In this document: positions 37,644 through 46,749 of the stretch, piece by piece
Layout: every line of letters starts with the position of its first letter
Position numbering within the stretch: the first letter of the stretch is position 1
Assembly (NCBI RefSeq): GCF_014502795.1
Contig: NZ_JACVHF010000003.1
Location: 208,040-272,039, forward strand
DNA: 64,000 nucleotides
Source: Heliobacterium chlorum
GTDB taxonomy: Bacteria; Bacillota; Desulfitobacteriia; Heliobacteriales; Heliobacteriaceae
Reading direction: 5' to 3'
Program-made: the position numbers and the translations under genes
The notes under the pieces: generated by a model
What the model was told of the DNA's origin: nothing
Seen by the model: only the letters and a program-made list of their open reading frames with translations
The model's database searches: none

Positions 37644-39926
37644 CTAGATTCTTTTCAACGGTGCAAACTTACGGAGCAGTTTTTTAATCCCCTGCTGGGG
37701 AAAGGCTACGTGAACTTCTTGGTTCTCCCCTTCCCCACTGACCTTTACAACGACACCGGTGCCAAACTTGCCGTGCTGAACTTTGTCACCGACGGTAAAG
37801 TTTCCGCCGGTCGCCTCTGTGTCTGAAGGTGCCGATTTCCTTTGAGAAGGTGTAAAGAAGCTTTTGTTTAGGTCGAAACTATCGGTATTCGCCGCTTCTC
37901 CCTGCGATGAAGAGGTAGAAAAAGCGCTTTGAAGGGACGATCGATTTGAGCCTCGATCATACCTGTTTCTGGTTGTAAAACCGGTTGAAGGACGCCCTTC
38001 ATCCTCTTCAAGAAGAAGTTCTGTTGGAATCTCCTCTAAGAATCGAGAAGGTTGATTATATACAGTATTGCCGAAAATTGTTCGCTGCCATGCGCGCGTC
38101 AGGAAGAGCCGTTCCCGTGCCCGGGTAATGGCAACATAACAGAGGCGGCGTTCTTCTTCTACTTCCGATTGTTCAAACTGAACGCGGCTGTGGGGAAATA
38201 CGCCTTCTTCCATCCCGGCCACAAAGACAACAGGGAATTCGAGGCCTTTGGCGGCGTGCATAGTCATAAGCACGACAGCATCTTCTGCTTCGTTGTAGTT
38301 GTCCATATCTGAGATAAGTGAAACACCAGCTAAGAACTCTTCCAAGGTCTTTTCATCGGCGTTGCGATCAAACTCCTGGGTGACCGAAAGGAATTCTTTG
38401 ATGTTCTCGATGCGGCTTTTCGCTTCTTCGCTGTGCTCCGCCTCTAATTCTCGTACATAGCCTGTCAAGTCGATGACCTGCTCCACGATGGAGGTGACTA
38501 AGGATTTGTCCACCTCCCGGCGCAGTTCCTCGATTAAAGCGGCAAAGCTTTTTAGGGCTTTGCCGCCCCGCGATATGCCTGGCACCTCGGAGACTCGATC
38601 GAGGCATTCTTGAACCGACCAGCCATTCGATGTTCCGTAATCGAGCAGCTTTTGTACCGTCGCGTCACCGATGCCCCGCTTCGGCGTGTTGACGATACGG
38701 CGAAAACTGATCTCATCAGCCGGGTTGGAGATGAAGCGCAGGTAAGCGACGATGTCTTTGATCTCTTTACGCTCATAGAAGCGCAGTCCGCGAAAAATAC
38801 GGTAGGGAATTCCGGCGTACATAAAATGTTCTTCTAACACCCGCGATTGGGCGTTCGTACGGTAGAGGACGGCAAAATCCCGATAGGGACGACCATCAGT
38901 CTCAGAAAGGTTACGGACATTATGGATGATATAGCGAGCTTCGTCGTGTTCCGTATCTCCTTGATAGGAAACGAGCGGCTGCCCATCTTGGTTTTCCGTC
39001 CAGAGGCGTTTGGCTTTTCTCCCCCGGTTATTGCCGACGACGCTGTTTGCCGCTTCTAAGATCTTGGCGGTGGAACGATAGTTTTGCTCCAGTTTGAGGA
39101 CTGTCGCTTCCGGATAATCACGTTCGAAGTCGAGGATGTTCTGAATATCGGCTCCGCGCCAGCCGTAGATGCTTTGGTCATCGTCGCCGACGACACAGAG
39201 GTTGCGATATTTTTCGGCCAACAATTTCACCCAGCTGTACTGGGCATGGTTCGTATCTTGATACTCATCAACGTGAATGTATTGAAAGCGATCCTGATAA
39301 TAATCAAGAACCTGGGGATACTCTCGAAACAGGCGAACCGTCAGCATGAGCAAATCGTCAAAATCGACAGCCATGTTGGATTTTAATTTTCTTTGGTAAA
39401 CATGGTACACTTTGGCAGTAATTTGCGCAAAATAATCATAAGCCTGTCGTTCATATCCGATGGGATCCATAAGGATGTTCTTGGCCGAACTAATCCCGGC
39501 ACTGATAGCTTGTGGTTTAAATCGCTTGTCGTCTAGATTCAGTTCTTTCATGCATTCCTTGATCAGTCGTTGCTGATCATCGCTGTCATAGATGACGAAG
39601 TTGCGATCATAGCCGATTTTTTCCCCTTCCCGCCGCAAAATACGCATGCAGGCAGAATGAAAAGTGGACATCCACACATCTTTGGCCCGCGGCCCAATCA
39701 GATGACCAAGACGCTCCTTCATCTCTCCGGCCGCCTTATTGGTAAAGGTGATCGCCAGTATATGAAAAGGGCTAATGCGCGATTGTTCAATCATATGGGC
39801 GATACGGTGGGTCAGCACCCGGGTCTTTCCAGAACCAGCGCCGGCGAGGATCAAAAGAGGCCCCTCCTGATGCAGGACGGCCTCACGCTGTACGGGATTC
39901 AAGGATCCCAAAAAATCTCTAGGCAA
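37644..39926 (-). CDS. pcrA: ATP-dependent DNA helicase PcrA/UvrD
   Basis: About 760 aa. AAAGGGGG sits eight bases before TTG 39926, which suits initiation better than the unassisted ATG at 39953. It is a superfamily-1 3'-5' helicase for repair and plasmid replication. It has 'LNPVQREAV' (Q motif), Walker A 'LAGAGSGKT' (Lys43 from the ATG), 'HVDEYQDTNHAQY' and 'VGDDDQSIYGWRGAD'. A flexible Ser-rich linker leads to the C-terminal Tudor-like 'GDKVQHGKFGTGVVVKVSG' that contacts RNA polymerase in PcrA. Confidence 0.95.
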   Translation of the reverse strand: MPRDFLGSLNPVQREAVLHQEGPLLILAGAGSGKTRVLTHRIAHMIEQSRISPFHILAITFTNKAAGEMKERLGHLIGPRAKDVWMSTFHSACMRILRREGEKIGYDRNFVIYDSDDQQRLIKECMKELNLDDKRFKPQAISAGISSAKNILMDPIGYERQAYDYFAQITAKVYHVYQRKLKSNMAVDFDDLLMLTVRLFREYPQVLDYYQDRFQYIHVDEYQDTNHAQYSWVKLLAEKYRNLCVVGDDDQSIYGWRGADIQNILDFERDYPEATVLKLEQNYRSTAKILEAANSVVGNNRGRKAKRLWTENQDGQPLVSYQGDTEHDEARYIIHNVRNLSETDGRPYRDFAVLYRTNAQSRVLEEHFMYAGIPYRIFRGLRFYERKEIKDIVAYLRFISNPADEISFRRIVNTPKRGIGDATVQKLLDYGTSNGWSVQECLDRVSEVPGISRGGKALKSFAALIEELRREVDKSLVTSIVEQVIDLTGYVRELEAEHSEEAKSRIENIKEFLSVTQEFDRNADEKTLEEFLAGVSLISDMDNYNEAEDAVVLMTMHAAKGLEFPVVFVAGMEEGVFPHSRVQFEQSEVEEERRLCYVAITRARERLFLTRAWQRTIFGNTVYNQPSRFLEEIPTELLLEEDEGRPSTGFTTRNRYDRGSNRSSLQSAFSTSSSQGEAANTDSFDLNKSFFTPSQRKSAPSDTEATGGNFTVGDKVQHGKFGTGVVVKVSGEGENQEVHVAFPQQGIKKLLRKFAPLKRI

Positions 39927-39967
39927 ACGGTAGTCCCCCTTTATCGACGCCATCCAACATAATCTTT

Positions 39968-39976
39968 ATTGTACCA
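39968..39976 (-). promoter_or_regulatory. Extended -10 promoter of pcrA
   Basis: On the minus strand the sequence TGGTACAAT forms a TGn-extended -10 box about 40 bases before the pcrA start. No good -35 is seen. Confidence 0.4.
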
Positions 39977-40082
39977 AAGGGGCGGGTGTGAGAAAAGGCG
40001 TCATGCGGTGACGGTTTAAAAAGATGGTCCCGTAGGGAAAACTAGGCTCACAGAGCCAACGCACCAGAAGGAGAGAATGGGA

Positions 40083-40259
40083 ATGCGATACAACCCGGTA
40101 TATTCGGCGTTTGAGAAAATCCAAGCCATGAACAGTATGAAGAACTATCAACGGATGCTCGATGAAGAGGTTCGAAAACCGGATCCCAATCTTGAGGTCA
40201 TCAAGTATTATCGCCACCGGCTGACTCGCTGCCGTCAAATCCTCGGTGGACGTGCCTGA
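40083..40259 (+). CDS. Small helical protein of unknown function
   Basis: 58 aa from ATG 40083 (AAGGAG ten bases upstream); ATG 40077 is also in frame but close to the site. The sequence is basic and helical ('KNYQRMLDEEVRKPDPNLE', then 'YYRHRLTRCRQILG'). It has no recognised domain. A terminator follows immediately, supporting a real gene. Confidence 0.6.
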   Translation: MRYNPVYSAFEKIQAMNSMKNYQRMLDEEVRKPDPNLEVIKYYRHRLTRCRQILGGRA

Positions 40260-40264
40260 GCTAC

Positions 40265-40311
40265 ACAAAAAAACGCCCTGACCGGTGTACGGGCAAGGGC
40301 GATCTTTTTTG
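40265..40311 (+). terminator. Bidirectional terminator
   Basis: CGCCCTG and CAAGGGCG arms with A-runs on the left and TTTTTT on the right, between two convergent genes. Confidence 0.75.
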
Positions 40312-40316
40312 TGTTT

Positions 40317-40718
40317 TTATTTATACCGGTCTTTATTTCCCATTCCATCGACAGTGATGCGGTTGTGAAAGCCTTCTTCGGTCTCATGGCTCTTGACGGT
40401 GGCGTTAAAGGTCTCCAGGTCGCTTTTTTGAGCTGGTATCTTTTCCAGGTTTGCTCGTGCTTTACCGAGGGAATCACGGCGCAGATCTTCCTCTGCCCGA
40501 GCTTCTAGGTTGGATAACGCTTGGTCTGTCGTCGGTCCTTCCCCATCCTGCCCGGGTATGGCTCCATTGATGCCCGGGATGCCGACACCGAAGTTCCCCT
40601 CCCCGCTAAAACCGATCGTTCCCGGCGAGATGAACCCCGGCGTCTGACCGTCCCGTACACCAGGCAGCTTATTTAGCTCCGTACTTGGCGCTTCATAACG
40701 ATCGACATCTTTGATCAA
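40317..40718 (-). CDS. Gly/Pro-rich hypothetical protein
   Basis: 133 aa, TTG start with GGGAGGT eight bases upstream. Residues 25-60 are low-complexity Gly/Pro/Ile ('GFISPGTIGFSGEGNFGVGI'). The C-terminal half is charged and helical ('LSNLEARAEEDLRRDSLGKA'). There is no signal peptide. Not recognised; such composition can belong to spore-coat or disordered surface proteins, but that is only a guess. Confidence 0.55.
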   Translation of the reverse strand: MIKDVDRYEAPSTELNKLPGVRDGQTPGFISPGTIGFSGEGNFGVGIPGINGAIPGQDGEGPTTDQALSNLEARAEEDLRRDSLGKARANLEKIPAQKSDLETFNATVKSHETEEGFHNRITVDGMGNKDRYK

Positions 40719-40798
40719 GTTAGGCCACCTCCCGGAGTTAGTATCCAGGGAGGTTCTCCGCCTTATGCATCCCTTTAGGGTTTTGACTTTTTTCCAGA

Positions 40799-42826
40799 CT
40801 ATTGAAGCGTGAGCGTCCCCTGGTCTTTTAAATCCACGATGGCGTTGGCTTTGATCTTGTTGTTCGACAGGGTATAAAGTGTATCGCCCACGTAGAGGAT
40901 CCGTTGAATATCGTTATCGCTGTTATACCAGTACATACCGGCTTTATCGTAATCCGCTTGGGTTAAATGAGTGATCTTCCCTTTTAACTCAAAGCCCTTT
41001 GCCAAGTCGACGCGGTACACATAAGCGCCTTGGAAAGCAAAGGTGCCGTATTCCGGGATTCCACTCTGTTCTTGATGATTGCCGTCCACGACCATCACCC
41101 GAACTGGAAAAGCCAGTAGATTTTTCTGCTTATCAAAGAGCAGGGCTTTATGGTTGTGCAGCAAATCCGAGTCTGTGCCGCGATCACCGATGTTGGCGGT
41201 GAATTGCTCCACAGGGTGATTGACATCGGTCACGTCAAAAATGGCCATTTTCATGCCGAGATAAAAAGCGCTGACCCCCGTCTCGTTCCCCTGGCTGTCT
41301 TTTTGTACCTGCTCGACCGTGTCTTTGCCAAATCCTATGATGTGATTTTCATCATAGGGGTGAAGATAGTTGCTATAGCCGGGGATTTTCAAAGCTCCGA
41401 GAATTTTCGGCGTCTGGGGAACTTTCAGATCGATAACGAAGAGAGGATCCACGGTGCGGAAAGTGACCAGGTAGGCCCGTTCTCCCATGAAACGAACGGA
41501 ATAAATCTGTTCGCCTGGGGCTATTCCTTCCAATTTTCCGACTTGCTTCAGATGGCTGTCGAGAACATACAAGTTGTTTTTCGATGTCCCTTCACCTTGC
41601 TCCCAGGGGTTACCGACGGTTGTAGCCACCCGGAAGTATTCGCCTGATTCGTCCATGGAAAACTGATTAAGAATTCGGCCGGGGATTTCTCCTTGCTCCT
41701 GGTATCTGATGCTGGCTTCGTTGAGCCGGAACTTGTAGAGGCGGGTTTTTTCCGCAGCTTGACCCCAAAAAGGTACGGTAATGCCGCTCTGTGCCTGCCT
41801 TTGGTAGTGTGTCACGGCGACATACAAGTTCTGAGGCGATGCATAGACTTCTTGCCCTGAACCTAAATAAGTGGCGACGTTAACCTTTTTGCTCGTATCC
41901 GTCACATTGAATCCGGCCACTAAGAGGTAATTCGGTTGAACAAAATCGGGAAAACAGCGGATTTTATCATAGCTCATGAGATTCTTTTCGGTTCCACTCA
42001 CTGAATCCTTATACCACGGCAAAATAGTCGGATCTTCCGTCTCCGGTAAGTAGTACCCCAGTTGACGGTCGGTCACCAGATATAAGGAGGCATCGATTTT
42101 ACGGGACGACACATAATTTCCTTCCAGTTCGACTTCCCGCGTCTTATGAATATTTCCCTTGTCTCGAATATCGTAGACGAGCGCCTTCACCGAGCCATAA
42201 TGCGGATAGGGATAATAAGGCGGCCGTTTCCGTCCGGGGAGCATTTTCGATTCTGCCCCCTTCTCTGGGACAAAGACCGGTATATCATCACGGCTGTCCC
42301 CGAGGACAACGAGATAATCCTTATCCACATAAATTTCTCGCGGTGAGAGGGGTTGATCTTCCAGATCGATCGTAGCAGCCAGCTTCATCTCTTCCGGCGG
42401 GTAAGCTTCGGCAATAATCACGCGCTGCTTATTGACCTGGTAAATATAACGTCCGTCTGTCTTGACAATATCCGCTTCGTCGACACCGTCCACCTGAACG
42501 TTGGTCTTGGAATAATCGCCTGAAGCCGCGGCAGCTCCGTCGGCCGCAGCTGATTTCGCTGCTTCCGCTATAGGGGCTTGTGTCGGGGCGACCGTCGTGA
42601 ACAAACGATCCCTTCGAATCCCCCCGTTCACGGTGAAATCGTTTTCCGTCCGCGCCTTTTCTACCAGCTTTTTCAGGTTTGCATAAGACCCGACGACAGC
42701 GAGGTCCTGCTGTGTAGAGTCAGCCGCTGTGGCCGCTGCCCCGACCGAAGAGATACAGCCCGCACTAAATAAGGTTAATGCGAGGATACCTGCCAACCAT
42801 CCTCTTGGGGTCAAAAGTTTTTTCAT
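40799..42826 (-). CDS. Beta-propeller lipoprotein
   Basis: About 675 aa from ATG 42826 (GAAAGGTGG upstream); the open frame runs on to 42922 without support. A signal peptide ending in 'LTLFSAGCISS' has a lipobox, so the protein is probably anchored outside the cell membrane. The body matches the large secreted beta-propeller family: 'YSKTNVQVDGVDEADIVKTD' followed by 'YIYQV', and later 'VRFMGERAYLVTFRTVDPLF' and 'TLYTLSNNKI'. Function is undefined for the family. Confidence 0.85.
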   Translation of the reverse strand: MKKLLTPRGWLAGILALTLFSAGCISSVGAAATAADSTQQDLAVVGSYANLKKLVEKARTENDFTVNGGIRRDRLFTTVAPTQAPIAEAAKSAAADGAAAASGDYSKTNVQVDGVDEADIVKTDGRYIYQVNKQRVIIAEAYPPEEMKLAATIDLEDQPLSPREIYVDKDYLVVLGDSRDDIPVFVPEKGAESKMLPGRKRPPYYPYPHYGSVKALVYDIRDKGNIHKTREVELEGNYVSSRKIDASLYLVTDRQLGYYLPETEDPTILPWYKDSVSGTEKNLMSYDKIRCFPDFVQPNYLLVAGFNVTDTSKKVNVATYLGSGQEVYASPQNLYVAVTHYQRQAQSGITVPFWGQAAEKTRLYKFRLNEASIRYQEQGEIPGRILNQFSMDESGEYFRVATTVGNPWEQGEGTSKNNLYVLDSHLKQVGKLEGIAPGEQIYSVRFMGERAYLVTFRTVDPLFVIDLKVPQTPKILGALKIPGYSNYLHPYDENHIIGFGKDTVEQVQKDSQGNETGVSAFYLGMKMAIFDVTDVNHPVEQFTANIGDRGTDSDLLHNHKALLFDKQKNLLAFPVRVMVVDGNHQEQSGIPEYGTFAFQGAYVYRVDLAKGFELKGKITHLTQADYDKAGMYWYNSDNDIQRILYVGDTLYTLSNNKIKANAIVDLKDQGTLTLQ

Positions 42827-43024
42827 GATGATATCCACCTTTCTTGAACGACTCCCTTCTAACACTATGACGAATAGGTACAACGAACAGTTCCCTCTCT
42901 TTACAATAAACGATTGAGGCATAAGCTGAAGTGAAAATAATATATTTTACTAAAGTACCTAAACAAGGTCCTGAATTGTCGAAAAATTTTACCCTTGGCG
43001 ACCCCGATTTGGACCGCCAAGTGA

Positions 43025-43053
43025 TTGTAAGTTCGATTTCTTTGTGGTATGGT
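43025..43053 (+). promoter_or_regulatory. Sigma-A-like promoter
   Basis: TTGTAA (43025-43030) and TATGGT (43048-43053) with a 17-base spacer, 43 bases before the start of the Cys-rich protein gene. Confidence 0.45.
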
Positions 43054-43095
43054 AAAGAAAAGCATTTTTGTTAACGGTAAGGGAGGTGCTGAAGA

Positions 43096-43572
43096 ATGGC
43101 AACAGAAACAACCCTAACCGCAAAAGCAAATTGCCGGATGATCTGCCCCTGCCTCGAATCACTTTGTAACTCCATGGAAGCTTGTGGCCACTGTAACCCT
43201 GAACAATGTGTCGTCGGATTGATTCGCAAAGTAACAGAACAGGCGGTACGGACAGGGCGGTTAAAAAAAGCCAAAATCGAATTTTCTTCACAAAACGTAA
43301 GCAACGGGCTGCGAGACAAGAAACAAACGATAGAACTATTAGGGATTACCCTCAGCCAATGCAAGAATTGCGGCCAAGATCATCAGGAAAATTGCCCCAT
43401 CAATTTGACCCGAATCGGTCTGGTCTACGCCCTGACGAATCATGGCGATGTTTTTGTCTATCCAGGTAATTCCGTGCAATTTATTCTTAACCTGCATAAA
43501 ACAGATCCGGCTACAGCGAACGAGCTTATGCATGCATACGATAAACTCCGTCCTGCCATCGAACATTTATAA
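43096..43572 (+). CDS. Cysteine-rich protein of unknown function
   Basis: 158 aa, ATG with AGGGAGGTG upstream. Seven cysteines cluster in residues 13-38 ('CRMICPCLESLCNSMEACGH', then C-N-P-E-Q-C), and three more occur in 'QCKNCGQDHQENC' in the middle of the protein. These two clusters look like metal or iron–sulfur sites. The C-terminus is an ordinary alpha/beta sequence. I know no family with this layout. It stands alone between divergent and convergent neighbours, with its own promoter and terminator. Confidence 0.7.
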   Translation: MATETTLTAKANCRMICPCLESLCNSMEACGHCNPEQCVVGLIRKVTEQAVRTGRLKKAKIEFSSQNVSNGLRDKKQTIELLGITLSQCKNCGQDHQENCPINLTRIGLVYALTNHGDVFVYPGNSVQFILNLHKTDPATANELMHAYDKLRPAIEHL

Positions 43573-43598
43573 TCACGGTCTGTGAGTTAACCCCTTTA

Positions 43599-43643
43599 TA
43601 AAAAAATCCTCGGATTTCTCGAGCTGAGAAACCGAGGATTTTT
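43599..43643 (+). terminator. Bidirectional terminator
   Basis: AAAAATCCTCGG and CCGAGGATTTTT form a long stem with an inner TTTCTC/GAGAAA pairing, between two convergent genes. Confidence 0.85.
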
Positions 43644-43663
43644 TAGTCTAGAGAGATTATTTA

Positions 43664-45052
43664 TCAAATCATTTTCCTTTTCAATCGCAGCGTCAACAGT
43701 AACCCCATCAATGCAATCAAGGCACCGACGATAAACATGTCGAAAAAACCATCCCGCGGTCGTTCCAAAGCCGTCGCCGCAGCCAAAAGTCCTCCCAGAA
43801 TCACGGGCCCCAGGGTATTTCCGAAGGATCGGATTACTGTCATGACGGCTAAACCACTGGAAACCTCTTCCCGCTCTACTTCTCCGATCACCATCACATT
43901 GAGGGGAGAACCTACGATCAGCCCGAGACCGCTGCCGAAGAAGATAAAACCGACGGTCACAACGATGACGTGAATGAAGCTCACATCGACGGGAGATCCA
44001 ATCAACTTGACTAAAGCAGCCAGAATAAGGGAGCCGATCATACTGCAGCCAAAACCGAGCACCATTGTCCTTGGTGCCCCGAAACGGTCCACGATCGCCC
44101 CACCTAAGGGCGACGTCACCACGCTGGCCAGTGCCAAAGGAACCACCATATAGGAGGCTTTCCCAGGCGGATAGTGAAGGACATACTCTACATAAGCCGG
44201 AAGAAAAATAATAGAGAGCATGATCATCCCCGATATGGCGGCGATGATGTAGATGAGCAGGAGACGAGGATTTCGAAAAAACTTTGGATTTACAACGGGA
44301 TCGTCGGCTCTCTTTTCGAATTGAATGAGCAGACGGGTGAGGACCAGCCCAGCTAGTAAAAAAAGGTACACATTGGGCATGAAGACCCCTTCCCACCCCC
44401 TCTGCCCTTGAATATGGGTGAGACCGAGCATGAAACAGAAAATCGTCGCCCCAACGATAAAGGCTCCCGTCCAATCCATCGGCTTGACCTGCGGCTCCAT
44501 ATCCTCTATGAGACCTGTAGCGAGTCCGATGACTAACAACCCTGCCGGTATATTGATCCAAAAGAGCCAAGGCCAGGAGAGGTATTGAATCACCACTCCG
44601 CCTAGAATGGGCGCTACGATGGAAGCGATACCCCAGGTGGCACCATAAAAGCCGAGAGCTCTTCCCCGCTTTTCTTTGGGAAAGGCAAGTCCGATCTCGG
44701 CCACGGCCACCGGTAAAATTCCTCCACCGCCTAATGCTTGTATGGCTCGACCTAGGAGAAGCGGATAGAGGCTGGTCGCCATACCGCTGAAGAGTGACCC
44801 CAGGGCAAACAAGCCGATTCCTGCCATAAAGACCTTTCGCCGGCCATAACGGTCGGCGATTTTCGCAGTGATCGGCATCGATGCGGCATAGACAAGGGTG
44901 TAGACGGTAACAGTCCAGACGCCCCACTTCGGCGAAATATTAAAATCCCGTTCAATCGTCGTCAAGGCGGGTCCCAAGATGCTCTGATCTAATGCTCCGA
45001 GAAAAACGCCTAATAAATAAGTAACTAAAATGCGAATCTGATAGCCGGTCAA
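43664..45052 (-). CDS. MFS drug-exporter-like permease (DHA2 type)
   Basis: About 462 aa from TTG 45052, which has AGAAGGA six bases upstream and overlaps the radical SAM stop (TTGA); the open frame also has an unassisted ATG at 45088. There are about 14 hydrophobic segments, with the MFS motifs 'KIADRYGRRKVF' (motif A) and 'GRAIQALGGGGILPVAVAEI' (motif C region) typical of the EmrB/QacA family. It is probably a proton-coupled exporter; the substrate is unknown. Coupling to the radical SAM gene suggests joint expression. Confidence 0.85.
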   Translation of the reverse strand: MTGYQIRILVTYLLGVFLGALDQSILGPALTTIERDFNISPKWGVWTVTVYTLVYAASMPITAKIADRYGRRKVFMAGIGLFALGSLFSGMATSLYPLLLGRAIQALGGGGILPVAVAEIGLAFPKEKRGRALGFYGATWGIASIVAPILGGVVIQYLSWPWLFWINIPAGLLVIGLATGLIEDMEPQVKPMDWTGAFIVGATIFCFMLGLTHIQGQRGWEGVFMPNVYLFLLAGLVLTRLLIQFEKRADDPVVNPKFFRNPRLLLIYIIAAISGMIMLSIIFLPAYVEYVLHYPPGKASYMVVPLALASVVTSPLGGAIVDRFGAPRTMVLGFGCSMIGSLILAALVKLIGSPVDVSFIHVIVVTVGFIFFGSGLGLIVGSPLNVMVIGEVEREEVSSGLAVMTVIRSFGNTLGPVILGGLLAAATALERPRDGFFDMFIVGALIALMGLLLTLRLKRKMI

Positions 45053-46050
45053 GGCGAATCCTTCTTTCGATAGTTTTTCCCCTGCCATGAATTTCGTTCT
45101 TCGAGCAGTTTGTCAATCCCTTGCAGCGTCCCCCACTTACGGGTAATCCATTGCGGCGCTACGAGCAATTCCTGGGGCGCATCACCGGTTAGGCGCTGGA
45201 TGACCACCTGGGGGGGGAGGATCTCGAGGATATTAACAACCTGCCTGACGTAAGTCTCCCGGTCGATGACATCCAGTTCCCCGGCAGCATAACTATCGGC
45301 CAGGGCGGTGCCTTTCATCACATGGAGGGAATGAAACTTCAGTCCTTGTATATCCATGGAGGCTACCGCCTGTCCGGTCACGAACATATCTTCTTCCGAT
45401 TCGCCTGGTAGACCTAAGATGATATGGACACAGGTTCGTATGTTCCGGGCACGCAGTTGAGCCAAGGCTCGGTAAAAGGTCGCCGCATCGTGTCCCCGGT
45501 TTATCTTTTGCAGAGTGCGATCGTGTACGGACTGCAACCCCAGTTCGACCCAAAGATAGGTACGCTGGTTTAATTCATCGAGTACTTCCAGGACAGGCTC
45601 GGGAAGGCAGTCAGGACGCGTCGAAATGGAAAGACCAACTACCCCGTCCTGAGCTAACGCTTCCTCATAGATGCGGCGCAATTGATCCGGATCGGCGTAT
45701 GTATTGGAAAAGGCCTGAAAATAGGCGATGTGCTTACCATTCGGCCATTTCCGGTGCAGCTTCTCCCGGACCTTCCGGAACTGGGTGCGAATTTCTTCGG
45801 TAGGGTCACCGGCGCAAGCGCCGGAACCTTGGGGACAACAAAAAATACATCCGCCCGTGCCGACAGTACCGTCACGGTTGGGGCAGGACATACCGGCGTT
45901 CAGGGACACTTTCATGATCTTCTCCCCAAAGATCTGGCGCAAGTGATAGTTCCAGGAGTGATATCGCTTATCACCCCAAAGGAGAAGCTCCCCTTCGCTC
46001 TTCCCACGGATGGAGGACCTATTTTGGCCTAATGCAAGTTCGCTATCCAA
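45049..46050 (-). CDS. Radical SAM protein, TIGR01212/YhcC family
   Basis: 333 aa, TTG start with AGGAG seven bases upstream. The radical SAM cluster motif is 'CPNRDGTVGTGGCIFC', the spaced CxnCxxC pattern of the YhcC family rather than the usual CxxxCxxC. 'GKHIAYFQAFSNTYAD' and 'VGLSISTRPDCLPEPVLEVL' also match. YhcC-like proteins are thought to act on tRNA or related substrates, without firm assignment. It is followed, with a four-base overlap, by an MFS exporter gene. Confidence 0.85.
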   Translation of the reverse strand: MDSELALGQNRSSIRGKSEGELLLWGDKRYHSWNYHLRQIFGEKIMKVSLNAGMSCPNRDGTVGTGGCIFCCPQGSGACAGDPTEEIRTQFRKVREKLHRKWPNGKHIAYFQAFSNTYADPDQLRRIYEEALAQDGVVGLSISTRPDCLPEPVLEVLDELNQRTYLWVELGLQSVHDRTLQKINRGHDAATFYRALAQLRARNIRTCVHIILGLPGESEEDMFVTGQAVASMDIQGLKFHSLHVMKGTALADSYAAGELDVIDRETYVRQVVNILEILPPQVVIQRLTGDAPQELLVAPQWITRKWGTLQGIDKLLEERNSWQGKNYRKKDSP

Positions 46051-46071
46051 AGAAGTCTCCTGCCTTCCCCT

Positions 46072-46126
46072 GGTTACAAAATTGTTTCCAAACTGTTACG
46101 AAATTGTCACCAGATTGTCGTCGAGT
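46072..46126 (+). promoter_or_regulatory. Five-unit 11-bp direct-repeat operator array
   Basis: Five consecutive 11-base units are in register: GGTTACAAAAT, TGTTTCCAAAC, TGTTACGAAAT, TGTCACCAGAT and TGTCGTCGAGT. An exact 11-base (one helix turn) period is the hallmark of tandem sites for OmpR/PhoB-family response regulators. The array ends about 70 bases before the start of the DUF2680 gene. No response regulator gene is adjacent. Confidence 0.6.
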
Positions 46127-46198
46127 CGCCACATTGGGCGGATATACTACAACCAGAACGATAGCTTATTCGTCGATTATGAAAAGGAGATGAAAACT

Positions 46199-46630
46199 AT
46201 GTTTGGTAAAGATCTCAAGAAGAAACTGCTCGTGACTGGTTTGGCTGGCATCCTTACCCTGTCTACGGTGGGTACGGCCTTAGCGCTCACGCAAGAACAA
46301 ACGAATGAAATCACCCAGTTGCACGCGCAGATGTTTGCCCTGCGGAAACAAATGGTGCAAAAATACGTGGAATTCGGCCAACTTACTCCCGAACAGGGGC
46401 AAGCCATCGAGCAACGGATGGATACCAACTTCAAGGCCCGCTCAGAAAGCGGATTTGAAAACTGCCTGCCGGGACAGAACTGCCTTCGCAACCAGTCTGG
46501 TAATAATGGCAACGGTACCTGTCAAGGCAATGGTCCTTTCGGTTCCGGCAATGGCCAAGGTCGGGGACAGGGACGCGGTCAAAACGCAACCTCTCAAGCG
46601 TGGCAAGGGATGGGTCGAGGTGGCTGGTAA
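46199..46630 (+). CDS. Secreted DUF2680 (YckD-like) protein
   Basis: 143 aa from ATG 46199 with AAAAGGAG upstream; the open frame extends back to 46010 over the radical SAM gene but is not coding there. Residues 1-28 are a signal peptide. Residues 30-75 match DUF2680 ('LTQEQTNEITQLHAQM', 'FGQLTPEQGQAIEQRMD'). The C-terminal tail is low-complexity Gly/Asn/Gln with two cysteines. Envelope function is unknown. An 11-bp-period repeat array upstream suggests two-component control. Confidence 0.8.
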   Translation: MFGKDLKKKLLVTGLAGILTLSTVGTALALTQEQTNEITQLHAQMFALRKQMVQKYVEFGQLTPEQGQAIEQRMDTNFKARSESGFENCLPGQNCLRNQSGNNGNGTCQGNGPFGSGNGQGRGQGRGQNATSQAWQGMGRGGW

Positions 46631-46661
46631 ATAGATTTTACGTCGAACCCGAAAAAATTAC

Positions 46662-46694
46662 AAATCCCTGACGTTTTTTAGCGTCAGGGATTTT
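46662..46694 (+). terminator. Terminator after the DUF2680 gene
   Basis: AAATCCCTGACG and CGTCAGGGATTT are perfect arms around a T-rich loop, serving both convergent genes. Confidence 0.8.
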
Positions 46695-46749
46695 CCGTGT
46701 AGTTTCACCTTTCTTTTATTGAAGCGTCTTGAAAGGGTCACTTATCGAG

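Noticed and set aside
43596..44927. 443-residue minus-strand ORF overlapping the MFS gene
   Set aside because: It is an alternative frame of the MFS gene with Arg/Ser/His-rich sequence and no membrane pattern; the other frame is clearly the transporter.
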